NCBI GenBank assembly: GCA_031772625.1
Contig: CM062810.1
Coordinates: 458,681,731 to 458,745,730 of the forward strand
Direction of reading: 5' to 3'
Length of the DNA stretch: 64,000 nucleotides
DNA from: Pinus tabuliformis
Taxonomy: Eukaryota > Streptophyta > Pinopsida > Pinales > Pinaceae
A model generated the notes under the pieces. It worked only from the letters and a program-made list of their open reading frames with translations. It searched no databases and was not told where the DNA came from. Shown here one piece after another: positions 23,080-33,830 of this stretch; positions within the stretch are counted from its first letter, which is position 1; each line of letters starts with the position of its first letter. Made by a program: the position numbers and the translations under genes.

Positions 23080-24120
23080 TGTTATAGACATATTTGGGCA
23101 CTACAACCCCAATCATATATGTCCATAAACCAAGGGCTTCTAAGTCCCTAAAAGTGTTGTTTCATACCTTAAAGGAGCAAGGTTAGCGGATTACATCATC
23201 TCCTGGAAGTTCTCCCTAAAAAACTACTCAGAACTGGTCAAATCTGGACCATACAGACTACTCAGTGCTGAGGGTGCGATGCATCTCACCTGCCACATGT
23301 AAAAAGTGCAATGCATACTGGAAATCCCTTCTGTAGGGTGCAATGAGCGAGCGCATACAAATGGCAGAAGCAGTTTTCTAGGTGGAGACCCTGAGAATCA
23401 TCTAGAAGTTGCTCATTTGACACTTGCCTCTCTGAATTAGCCCAGGGATGAGTAAGAGATCATGAAATCTCCAAGTGGAACCAAGTACTATCAGAGAGAT
23501 GACACTAATAAAAATCCCAGAAGCTGACTCACCCACCTGCAAACATCTATATATGGATCCCTCATCCAAGAGATCCAAAGGCTGGAATTTCATAATTTGC
23601 AAGGAAGTGTTGTTGGTTTCTCTTTGAAGACATTGTTGGGTGATCTTGCTTTCTATGAGGTGAAGAGGGCTTTCATGCTGGGAGGATGGTGCTGGGTCAG
23701 ACTAATGGGTTGTAATCCTATCTTCTACTACTTCTATCAATAAAGCTATTTGAGTTTTCCTCCATATTCTTGTATATCTCTGAATCTTGTATTGATATAT
23801 GCATTTGTATGGTTAATATGCATCTAATCCTATATTGTTTATGGTTATAGATCTCTATGCTTTGATGGTATTATGCTGCTTTGACTCTACAAGTGTTCTT
23901 TGAAGTGGGACAAGTAAGGAAGGAGTGGCGAATTTCTGTCAAAGGGGAAAGGAAACAAGCAAGGAGCCAAGCGAAAGACTAAGGTTGGTACTCTCTGCTT
24001 CTTTCTCATCTATCTCTCATAAAGGAAAATACAAGTAACTTTAATATGTTTGTTTCTAAGATAGCTGCTCGTCTTAGTGTGAATAGCAGCTCTGAATCGA
24101 CACTAGTTTTCTCGATAACA
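23080..24120 (+). repeat. N1 3' LTR
   Basis: 1041 bases, starts TGTTATAGACATAT and ends TCGATAACA, followed by the CATGG duplication. TATA box at 23547-23556. It is the same length as the 5' LTR. Confidence 0.95.
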
Positions 24121-24125
24121 CATGG

Positions 24126-26046
24126 GCAGCACCAGCATCAAAAGCACCATATAGGATGAGCACTCCAAAGTTTGTAAAGATGAAGTTGTAGTTGAAGGAA
24201 ATTGTTGACATGAGAGGACTTGGTGGATTTCTTATGCAGGAAGGACAGGTAGTAGGCTGTGAATCATGGAAACTAAATGAGCATGAGAAGAATTATCCGA
24301 TACATGATCTTGAGTTGGAAGCGATCATCCATGAATTGAATATGTGGAGGCACTATCTTCTTGGCAGGAGATTTGTACTGATGAGAGATCACAGTGGATT
24401 GAGTTATCTATTTGACCAACCAAATTTGAACGCCAGGCAAGCTTCATGGTTGGACATGACCAATGAGTTTGACTTTGAGATCAAGTACATTAAAAGTAAA
24501 CAGAACAAGGTTGCAGATGCTCTTAGTAGGGGGATACAGGTGAACCACATAGCAACTATGAGTTCTTATGGGACAAATTTATAGGCTCAGATATTGGAGG
24601 CAGGTCAACAGGATAACAAGTACATGGAGCTCAGGGACAGGTTACAATAGAGTGCAGGTACATGCATAGGTACATGTGTAGCCATAGGTGCATAGGATGT
24701 GGACTATTGTCTCACAACAGATGGCTTGGTCAGATTTATGGATAGGATATATGTGCCGTATGAAAACGAGATCAAGAAGCTTATCTTGAGATGGTTTAAT
24801 GAAAAACCATATTCAGGTCACCCAGGATATTAGAAGACACTACCATCAGTGAAGAAGTTCTACTATTGGTCTAACTTGAAGAAAGAAGTGGCAAAGTTTG
24901 TGGCTAGATGATTTGATTGTCAACAGGTAAAGGCATAGTGTAAGCATCCAAGTGGGTTACTGCAACTGATATCAATTTTAGAGTGGAAATGGGAGGTCAT
25001 TTCCATGGACTTAATCATAGGTTTTCTGAGGACATCTAGACAGCATGACTCTATTATGGTTGTTGTGGACAAGTTGACTAAGGTAGCGCACTTCCTTCCA
25101 TTGAAATCTACTTAGCCAGCTAATTATGTAGCAAAGGTATTCATCAGGGATATAGTGAGGTGGAATGGTGTATAAAATAAGATCATATCTGATAGGGATG
25201 CCAAGTTCACTTCTAGGTTCTGGAAAGAGGTATTTGCAGGTTTGGGTACATAGTTTTAGTTTAGTACATATTATCATCCATAGACAGATGGATTGACAGA
25301 GAGGGTCAACAAGATATTGGAGGATATGTTGAGGATGTATGTGATGCATCAAAAAATGAAAGTGGCAAGAGCATCTTCCACTAGTAGAGTTCACTTACAA
25401 CAATGGGTATCAGGAGTCCCTGAGGATGAGTTTATTTGAGGCATTGCATGGGCGAAGTTGTAATACTCCCATCAGTTGGAGTGATCTAGTGAATAGGGTA
25501 TTGATTGGAGTAGACATGTTGGCATAAATGGAACAGGACATGTAGGTAATCAAGAAGAATCTAAAGGCAACACAAGATAGACAAAAAAATTATGCAGATC
25601 AGAACAAGTTCTTTAAGGAGTTTCAGGTTGGGGAACATGTGTACTTGCACATCAAGACCAAGAAGAGCTCCTTGCAGATTGGGTCATGTGCCAAGATGGC
25701 ACCTCAGTTTTTTGGACTTGATTGGATGAGTAGCCTATCAACTTGCACTGCCTTTGACAGTGAAGTTCCATGATGTTTTCCATGTGTCATTTCTTAAGAA
25801 ATATGTTAAAGATGTTGATCATATAATTGACTGGTCTGTATTGTAGGTGGAGCCAGAAGGAGAATTCTAGTCGGAACCTTAGTGCATATTGTAGATAAAG
25901 ATGCTCATGCTCTGGAACCAAGCAATCGAGCAGGTTAAATGGAAATGGAAGCACTTTGGGCCTGATTAAGATACATGGGAGATGGCAGATCAAATGCGGG
26001 CGATGTATCCTTCTCTATTCACTAGTTGAGTGAATGTTTGGCATAT
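24126..26046 (+). pseudogene. pol: G1 pol: RT start joined to RNase H, then integrase and chromodomain
   Basis: Resumes G1 after N1 with AAPASKAPYRMS, the RT N-terminus. At about 24210 the reading jumps from LKEIVDM straight to GLGGFLMQEGQVV, which is RNase H, so the catalytic RT core is deleted. RNase H continues through HEKNYPIHDLELEAIIH and ends VADALSRG. Integrase follows with a zinc-binding region (about 24780-24950), core residues in SMDLIIGF (25003), SDRDAKF (25190) and TDGLTERVN (25288), then the C-terminal region. A chromodomain-like tail near 25930-26025 reads KWKHFGPD, then TWEMADQM. Many stops. The chromodomain places G1 in the chromoviruses. Confidence 0.87.
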
Positions 26047-26313
26047 GCTTTGGTATATGTTTGGTGTATGTATATATATGCATATGGATGTAAATACCAC
26101 CACTAGTTTTGTTATAAAGATCCAATAAGCGATATGGGTGTCATGTCATTATGGTTGTCATGTTGTTATGTTGTCATGTTGGTTTTCTTCTCAGCAGGTT
26201 GATCATTGCAAATATTGCAACGAGCTAGGTTATAAAGCTCCATGGGTAGTATGTTTTGTTTACAACATTTTTATGGTTGTATGTGTTGTTGAACTCTAAA
26301 GACGGTGTTCCCC
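26047..26313 (+). other. G1 3' untranslated region
   Basis: Non-coding, T/G-rich, with short repeats such as TGTCATGTTG near 26155-26185. It ends at the polypurine tract. Confidence 0.5.
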
Positions 26314-26326
26314 CAAGGAGAAGGAT
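26314..26326 (+). other. G1 polypurine tract
   Basis: CAAGGAGAAGGAT directly before the LTR start at about 26329. Confidence 0.6.
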
Positions 26327-26328
26327 TC

Positions 26329-26405
26329 CGTAACAACCCTGGTCAAAAATCCATGTAAAAATTAATAAAGGAAAAATAAGACCTTGGTCATGGGACACAT
26401 ATTTT
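26329..26405 (+). repeat. G1 3' LTR, first fragment
   Basis: Begins CGTAACAACCC, a likely decayed TGTAACAACCC, and continues to 26405 where G2 starts. Its GTAAC end is the inverted match of GTTACA at 58879, which supports joining it to 57013-58879 as one LTR. The truncated 5' LTR lacks this region, so direct comparison is not possible. Confidence 0.6.
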
Positions 26406-27394
26406 TGGCTTAATGGACCTTGACCCAGGTTCAACGTTTAGTCATTCAAGCAAATCCCTACACTACTAGCCCTTTCGGCATCAACCTGTGGAGTGCAGAC
26501 TGAAGTCTCACCTGAAGTAGTATGGGGGGATATAGGAACCAAATTTCCACACCCTGAGATGGTTCTGATGTCAGTTTTATACCTTAACTCCGCCTTTGTG
26601 CAGATCGATAAGCCTTTAAGGCTTATCAATGTAATTCTCTATTAGTCCTTCAAAGCCTCCACGAAGGGCTGCGATCGTCCTTCGTGCAGCCCTAATGAGG
26701 TATCTTGGCACTTACGTGCCTCTATAACTACTTTGTTGTATAGTTCTCTGAATTATCTTAAGTATTCACCAATTCTATCATGCAATTTATATTATCTTTG
26801 CGTAAACATATATCTCTACTTGCATTCATATAACAGAGGAAAACATATAGATTCGCACATCAATTTAACAATAAAACATAAAACCAGTGCTTAACATAAC
26901 ATAATTGCATGCAATTGACAAAAGTAAAAGACACAGTAATTTCATAATACTCTTCTTTATTAATGATCCAGATGTTCAATATAGACTCTGACTACCCTGT
27001 GCACATAGCTGCAGGGGTCTGTGCACTCAGCTACGGACTTCTACCCCAAGCCTCTGAGCACTCAGCTGCAGAGCCTTTTCCCTACCTTAAGAATCACGCT
27101 CTTAGCTCCTTATAGACTCATCAATGACTCAACTTCACTTCAACTACTAACTTAGACTCCTCTAAGACCTCCTTTTTATACAATCCCATGGTTTGTAGAC
27201 CAAGGGCGGCTCTCATCAAGCCGACACAACCTATCTAATCTAAGGGCGAAAACCCTTTTGGACTCTTGATATCTTCGCGCTCTGTGGTGACAAAATGCAG
27301 AGACTTTACATTTCTTTATACAAAATTCGGGCCTTCTGCCCCAAAACTTGGGTTTTTAACCCAAAAATTGACCGTAGGGGACCCGTTCCCAACA
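26406..27394 (-). repeat. G2 3' LTR
   Basis: 989 bases in plus view from TGGCTTAATGGACC to GTTCCCAACA. It aligns with 37584-38463 plus 56754-56865. It contains CTGCAGCTGAGTGC-type repeats (complement, near 27010-27075) and the TATA box complement CTTTTTATA at 27172-27180. Confidence 0.9.
27172..27180 (-). promoter_or_regulatory. G2 3' LTR TATA box
   Basis: On the minus strand TATAAAAAG, conserved in the other LTR at 38349-38357. Confidence 0.6.
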
Positions 27395-27412
27395 AGCCCC
27401 CAACACAAACAT
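27395..27412 (-). other. G2 polypurine tract
   Basis: On the minus strand GTTTGTGTTGGGGGCT directly abuts the LTR start TGTTGGGAACGG. It is purine-rich only in its last half but sits in the right place. Confidence 0.6.
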
Positions 27413-30400
27413 GGTGACTCACCATTAAGTCACTCGCCCAGTGTGGAGATCTTGTTGCAAAGACATCCCAGATCTACTTGGACTACTGCAACTTCAGCAG
27501 CGCACTATGTTTTCACTTGCATCATCTCCTCAACTAATTGCTCCGTCACTGGCCCTGTACTATCTAATTGTATCTTCTACTGAGTCGCTTGCAAACCAGC
27601 CAGCTTCCCTTCAATGGTGGTAGTGAGCGCATATGATTCATCAAGTCAAGGCCCTATTTTGGCCTTGAGGATGCTCTCTTTGTGCTATGCTGCATCCACC
27701 TGCTCCTTTAGTACCTTTTGCTCTTGCAGTTTGGGTAGCCTCTACGTAAGGGTGATGGTGTGCATCGTCACTTTGACTTCATCATATCATTGTTGTAGCT
27801 CCCGGGCCTCCGTTTCCAACCTTTGCAAGGTGGGATCCTCCTGCAAATTAGTAACCACTTCGAGCACCTGCTCAAAGAGCACGGTACACTATGTTATGGC
27901 GCTGTTTACTGCTACCACAACATCCTTCACCGCTGTCTCACACTACTCTCTGACTTCTGTCGAGGTTGAAGGCTGGGCCTTTAGCTACAGTTCTGTAATC
28001 TTAAGGTTCAGATCAAACTGAACCTTTTCCAACTCTGTTCTAGCATCACACACTCCAACAACGAGCTTCCGAATCTACACATCTACTGGCTCATCATCCG
28101 GAATGGCTAGCTCTAGGATATACCTGCATTCCTCACCCACCACCTTGGTCGTTCACTCATTTTTGTCTGTGATGGCTTTGACGAGGTTGACAGTAGAATC
28201 TATTTGTATCGTCATCTGAGCGTTGCTAAATTTTTGCTCACTAATTACCTGTAACGCGCGCTGTTCACGGGCCTGAAGTTCCGCGATCATGCCATCCTGC
28301 AAATTGTGAAGTGCCTCACTGGGAAGCATGGCCAAATTGAGCCCAATTCCTTTTAGGGCACTGACAGTGGGCCTATCAGCTTCAATATCTGTGGTTAGCG
28401 CTCCCTCGGGAAGCAGTATTGCCCGGGGATCCAAGGTTCGCACCATCCCTGCTGCTTCCAATGTGTCAAATGCCAAAATAGTTGATGTTGCACTGCTTTG
28501 TCCCATGCTAGTATGGACCTAAGACGCCTAGATCTGCAGCTTACGCAGACCCATCTGAATGGCCCCCAAGGCCTGCTTTTGTTGTAGCTCGAACTGCTGC
28601 AATAGTTCCACGATGGTATCTCTGACCGTATCACTGATATCATTTAAATCACCTTCTATTAAGGTGATCAGATCAAGAGAAGTCTTGTTGGCCTTAGAAT
28701 TCTTTCATGGCCCTACCTTCTGTGGATCTCTGTTGTGCTTAACGCGGAATGGAGTGGTCTCTAGGTCCGCTCCTACTTGGTTCGATTGCTATTCCTCCTC
28801 CTATGTCTCCGAGGAAGGCGACTTCGGACTCCTATCAAAGTCACGCTCCTCTTCTTCCACCTTTCCTCCTGTCTGCTTCACGATGGCGCGCTCTGCCTTG
28901 GCCTTGTCCTCAGCCTCATTTTTTCTTTTTGCAGCCAACTATTCCATCTTCAGCTTGGCATCCTCCTTTTTCCGCTATGCTGCGGTCTTGCTAGACCCAT
29001 CTGTTAAGTCCGAGGCAGTGCGCCAATCTGTCAACCAGTGGTTGAGGACCGCTATGATTGTGTCGTCTATGGCCAAGTATGGTAGATCATGCCATTTCTG
29101 CTCAGGGTCCTTATGTGCACGTATTGAGACCCGGTGAAAGTCGGCCTTGAATTCCACATACTCTTGTAGCTTCTCATACACAGTTGGCAACAGCCGCTGT
29201 TTACGGTTAATGGCCATATGGATGCTCATCTTCATCAAGATCTAGAAGACCTTGTTGTCCTTGACCCTTTGATGGTCCTTCATAGCCCACAGTGAAGTGA
29301 ACTTCACTGCCTCTAGGAGGTTGGGCACGACCAGAGGAAACTAGCTATCCTTTGGTAACTCCCACGCGACCAACACTATCGACAGTAGCAGCCGGGCATA
29401 GTGGAAGGTTTTGTTGTGATCCTTCATCTCTCTTCAGTTCGCGAGGAACTCTCCACAGAGGTAGCGCGCCCAGTTAAACTGTAAGGCCTTCGCGCACTGG
29501 GCCGATAAAGCTACTACTGGTGTCAGCACTTCATCTGCACGAAACTTTCGCATAATCTTTCCTGCCAAGATTTGTTTGGTGACTTTGACTGCGGGGTTAG
29601 CTATACTTGTGATGGAATAGCCACATAGCTTCTTAGCGAGTTTGAATTTGTCCTTCATTGCTTCAGTGAGGTCGCACTCGCCTAGCTTTCTGCCATACGC
29701 CATGGTCAGATTTTCTCCCGAGTACGGCAATGGAGTGATCCTATGGATCAACATGTCAGTGATGGGTATCAGCTCCTCTAGCCACAGACACCCATCATGC
29801 ACCAAGCACAAGAGCTGCTTGATCATGACCATGGTTATGGGTGTACGATTAGAATGTGGTACCCACAACATTTTTAACAAGCCCGCCTTATCCACCCCTT
29901 TCACCCACTTCCTTGGCTCCACTGCGGTCACACCAGAGTCTTTGTAGAAGACACGATGCATGAGTTGGTTCGTCGCTAAATGGGGAAAGCATTCTGCATC
30001 AGCCAAATCCCAGTCCTCCAATTTTAATAGGGGGATGCACCCCAGGTGCGGACCCTCAAAGGCGATTTGGTCTGGTAGTAAGGGTGTGTGTAGTGTGACC
30101 TTACTTTCATCGATATCCTTTAGAACCTTTGTCTTGCCTCTGCGTAGAGGAATGTACTCGAGCAATTTAGAAATGGGGTCAGACCCCTCCACATCAACGT
30201 CCTTCGCCCCCTCCATATCAAAGTCATCCGCGCCCACATGGAGTTATTCAACCTTAGCTTCAGGCTCTAGGTCAATCACCTTACCCTTTTCCTGTGCGGT
30301 GGGCTTTCCTGTCTGTGGGTGCTTTCTGGGTGATGTGCGCACCGACTGTTGCACTTTTTGCTTGTCCTTCTTTGATTTTGGACCCTCCTGGGTCGGCGTA

Positions 30401-30579
30401 GGCCTCAGCCTGGGTGTCCTGAGGGATTTAGGAACTTCTGCCATTACTTCTATACTTCCAACCTCCAAGGTAGCTCCCTCAGCTACCATTACGACCTCCG
30501 GGTAGTTCCTTCGGCTGCCATTGCCTCTCCTACGCTCACGGTTTCTGCAGATGCTGACATTATGCTAGACAACAACACC
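27413..30579 (-). pseudogene. G2 extra ORF downstream of integrase, about 1,000 codons, unknown function
   Basis: A long decayed frame between integrase and the 3' LTR, the position of env-like or additional ORFs in Athila/Tat elements. Open pieces run from about 30579 leftwards. A low-complexity Lys/Pro/Gln-rich start (30489-30244) is followed by an intact 267-codon piece (30237-29434) with VEPRKWVKGVDKAGLL and PITMVMIKQLLCL. Further pieces are 29238-28975, a Lys/Glu-rich helical section near 28750-28980 (in a shifted frame), 28506-28153, and a long predicted-helical tail to about 27420. Several breaks are TAG, TAA or TGA where Gln or Trp would fit. No signal peptide, transmembrane segment or known env motif is visible. 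I do not recognise the family. Confidence 0.65.
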
Positions 30580-31059
30580 TGTGTCTCTGTTGGAAACTTC
30601 TCAAAGACCGAATTTGCTATCAGGGCTTCAAAGAGCTCAAGGTTCATACGCGCCTCAGAACTTCATACCTCAATTCTCAAAATGGTAAGTGTTTTTCACT
30701 GGGAAACCACTTGTAATTTATAGGCATTTTCAAATTCAAATCTGACCATTCCCCCCATAACACATTCATAAATGCTACATTGGAGGCAGATTTTCACAGA
30801 TCTTTCCCTTAAATTCCGACTTAAATTCTACCCCCCGCTCCATTTGGCCATTTTCTGAATGTCAGGTCATGGACAGTGACCATAACGGTCACTTTCCGAC
30901 TTCCCTGCGTGGTCCCTCCTTGGATAGCATAGCTCCCTATGCATATCTGCTGATACTGTGACATTCCTTCATTCCGCGCAATTCCCCAATTGCGCAGCTC
31001 CCCAATATGGGCAGTGTATTTTATAGTCTCGCGCCTCGTTTCAGCTACCTGGAGCGCTA
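30580..31059 (-). other. G2 spacer between integrase and extra ORF
   Basis: About 480 bases of mixed sequence without a supported frame. It could hold the end of pol and a leader for the downstream ORF. Nothing further was recognised. Confidence 0.4.
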
Positions 31060-33830
31060 AGACTGTGCTTCCATCATGTAGTCATCTAGCTGGATCGCTG
31101 GTATATGGCTTCAATTGGCTACCATTCACCCGTCCTAGGAATAGTTCTCCATTCAATTTTACCAACTAAACTGCTCCGCCATCGGTAATCTCCTTGATGA
31201 TATAGGGCCCCAGCCAATGCATCCTAAATTTCCCTAGAAATTTATCAAACTTGCTCTCATATAAAAAAACCAAATCATTTACCTTGAAGGTGCAAAATTT
31301 GATGTGTCGATCGTGCCAGGCCTTTTCGCGCTCCTTTTGAACCTATTGATCGAATCCATCTAGAAATCGATCTTCTTCAAGATCTATTAGCTATAGAAGC
31401 CTCTCCTCTAGGGCTCCGCAATCTGCCATTCCTATGAATGTCGCTATGCGCAGAGTAGGTACAATGTACTCCATCAGCATCACAGCTTCCACGCCATAAA
31501 CCAATCTGAATGGCATTTGTCCAGTCAACTTCTTGTAAGTCATTCTATAAGCCCATAACATTGCGGGTATGCGAACATCCCAATTGTTTCTTTGAGCATT
31601 GCAAACCTTCATGAGTGCACTCTCCAATATTTTATTAAACGCTTCCAATGTACCATTAACCTGCAAATGATAGGGTGTGCTCTTCTGATGGTACACCTGA
31701 AACTCCTCCATCATCATGTTGATCGTCTCATTGAGAAAGTGTGTACTGCGATCACTCATTAGAATTTTTGGACAACCAAACCTTGTCAGTACGTACTCAA
31801 AGATAAATTTTACGGCTGTTTCACTCGTACAGTCTTTCACAGGCTGTGCCTCTGCCCATCTGGTTAAATATTCAGTCGCGGTGATGATGTACCATGCACC
31901 CGTCTTCTTTCCTGGCAGCTGAATTGGTCCTACAAAGTCAATCACCCACTTCTCGAAGGGTTGTAGTGATACCTGTAGATTCAACGGCAGCTCATCCCTG
32001 TGCAAGGGCCTGTTCGTCCTTTGGCAAGCATCACATGCCCTACAATATGCTTTTGAATCCTTATGCAAGGTTAGCTGCCATATCCTAACACATAAGATCT
32101 TTTGTCCTGTTGCTTTTCCTGCATAATGACCTCCCGCGGCTCCATCATGAGCCTCAGTAAGGATGCTGTTTCATTCAAACTCTTTCACATAACATCACAA
32201 TATTTCATCTAACCCCATTTTGTACAAGTGCCCTGCAATGACAGAAAAGTCTGCCACGCGCACCACCAGTTGCTTCTTCTATTGGCTTGTATATCCTTTC
32301 AGAGCCATACCTGTCATTAGGAAGTGTATAATATCTTAAAAGGGAATGTCCGCAATGCACACTAGAAAGAGTTGTGCGTCAGGTAGCCCTTCCTCCAAAT
32401 TAGTAGGTTCCTCTCCCATTTCGATGCGTGACAGATGATCTAGTCCAACATTCAAATGTCTTGGTTTCATAATGACTTCAAAATCATACTCCTGGAAAAA
32501 CAACAACCACCTACATATCTTCCCCCCCAACACAGGCTTGTTAACCAGGTATTTCAACGCACAATGGTCTGTATACATCTTAAAGTGTCCACCCAACAAA
32601 TAGTGCCTGAACTTCTGGAGCACGTACACCATAGCTAAACCTTCGCGCTCTGTTGTGGAATAATTTTTCTCCGCTTTGGATAGCTTCCTACTTGCAAACA
32701 CTATAGGATGATCCAAGTCCCCTTCACCGGCCTATGTCAGTACTGCTCCCAACGCAATACATGACGTGTCCACATGCACATGAAATTCCTTCTTCTAATC
32801 TAGGAAGACTAGGATCAGCGCGATGACCATCTTCTCCTTCAGCACATCCAAGCTCTTCTAGCATTCTTCATTCCAACAAAATGTAACATCCTTTTTAACA
32901 ATTTTTCCATCAGTACGGTAATCTGGGCATAGCTCTTGATGAATTTCCTATAGTATCTCATATGCCCCAGTGTTGCGCGTAGTTGTTTCACACTCCTTGG
33001 CACCTCCAAGTTGATTATGACTGCAATCTTAGCTGGGTCTACCATCAAGCCTTGTCTGCATACCACATGGCCCAGCAAGATCCCAAAAGGGATGCAAAAC
33101 AAACATTTCTTTAGATTGAGCGCGATATGGTATCTCTGGCATGTATCTAACATCAAGCGCAGACTTGCCACATGGCGCTTCACCAGTCCGAACACTGTCC
33201 AATCATCGAAGTATACTTCCAGAAATTTATGAATAAAATCCTTGAACGCCACGATGACTACGCGCGAAAAGATCACCGGCACGTTCTTTAGCCCAAAAGG
33301 CATCACCGTATACTAGAAGCATCCCCATTCAGTCGCGAAGGTTGTCTTTTTCTACCCTCCGGTGCGATTTTGATTTGATTGCACCCAGAGAACCCATCAG
33401 TCAATGAATACGCTTCTTGGCCACCAACATTATCCAAGACCTCAATGGTGAACAGGGTTGGGAGGGGATCATACACGCAGGCATCATTCAACTTCCTGAG
33501 GTCTATGCATATCCTTATTTCTTCCTTCTGCTTCTTTTCCTGAACCACTATAGGGCTTACCTAATCAAATTGTTCCACTGGTTCAATAATACCTATCGTG
33601 AGCATCTTATCTAACTCAATGTGGACCCTTTCCTTATACTTCGGATTGAGGTGGTAAGGTCTTTGTTTCAAAAGTTTCACGTCCGGTTTTAGGGTGATAT
33701 TCATGACACCCAGGTCTCCTATTATCCCTTTCAGATTGGAAAACTTTATGGGGAACAAGTCCTGATATTCGTGGAGTAGTTCAACGACCTTATCTACTGT
33801 CATGTCTTCCCAACAGTCCCCAATCTTGAA
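31060..33830 (-). pseudogene. pol: G2 pol: RT, RNase H and integrase
   Basis: Reading leftwards. RT begins near 33803 (VVELLHEYQDLFP), with ICIDLRKLND at about 33510, MPFGLKN near 33300 and the catalytic box EVYFDDWTVFG near 33205. YFDD replaces the commoner YLDD. RNase H lies at 32770-32336, with DHPIVFASRKLSKAEKNY, MYTDHCALKYL and the typical ending LDHLSRIE. Integrase has CRACDACQRTN at about 32030, the core triad in WVIDFVGP (31950), SDRSTHF (31760) and NGTLEAFNK (31660), and a C-terminal domain continuing to about 31060. Stops and frame changes occur (for example 33560, 33303, 32720 and 31390), but all three integrase acidic residues and both RT aspartates can be seen. Confidence 0.9.

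Larger units (their letters stand above)
8451..24120 (+). mobile_element. N1: non-autonomous LTR retrotransposon (gag-end/protease only)
   Basis: LTRs of identical length (8451-9491 and 23080-24120, 1041 bases each) start TGTTATAGACATAT and end GATAACA. CATGG is duplicated at 8446-8450 and 24121-24125. A Tat/Ogre-style PBS follows the 5' LTR and a purine-rich tract precedes the 3' LTR. Without the nested N2, N1 is about 7.8 kb. Its only ORF (11227-12792) has zinc knuckles and a retropepsin-like domain. RT, RNase H and integrase are absent from the 2.4 kb between that ORF and the 3' LTR, where autonomous relatives would carry about 3 kb of pol. By eye the LTRs differ at about 27 of the first 375 bases. 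It must be mobilised in trans, if at all. Confidence 0.95.

Noticed and set aside
28559..29137. 192-codon plus-strand frame rich in Cys and Ser
   Set aside because: It is the antisense shadow of the G2 extra ORF, whose minus-strand pieces have a coherent composition and continue beyond it.
29642..30505. Plus-strand frames of 101 and 181 codons, low complexity
   Set aside because: Shadow of the G2 extra ORF on the opposite strand.
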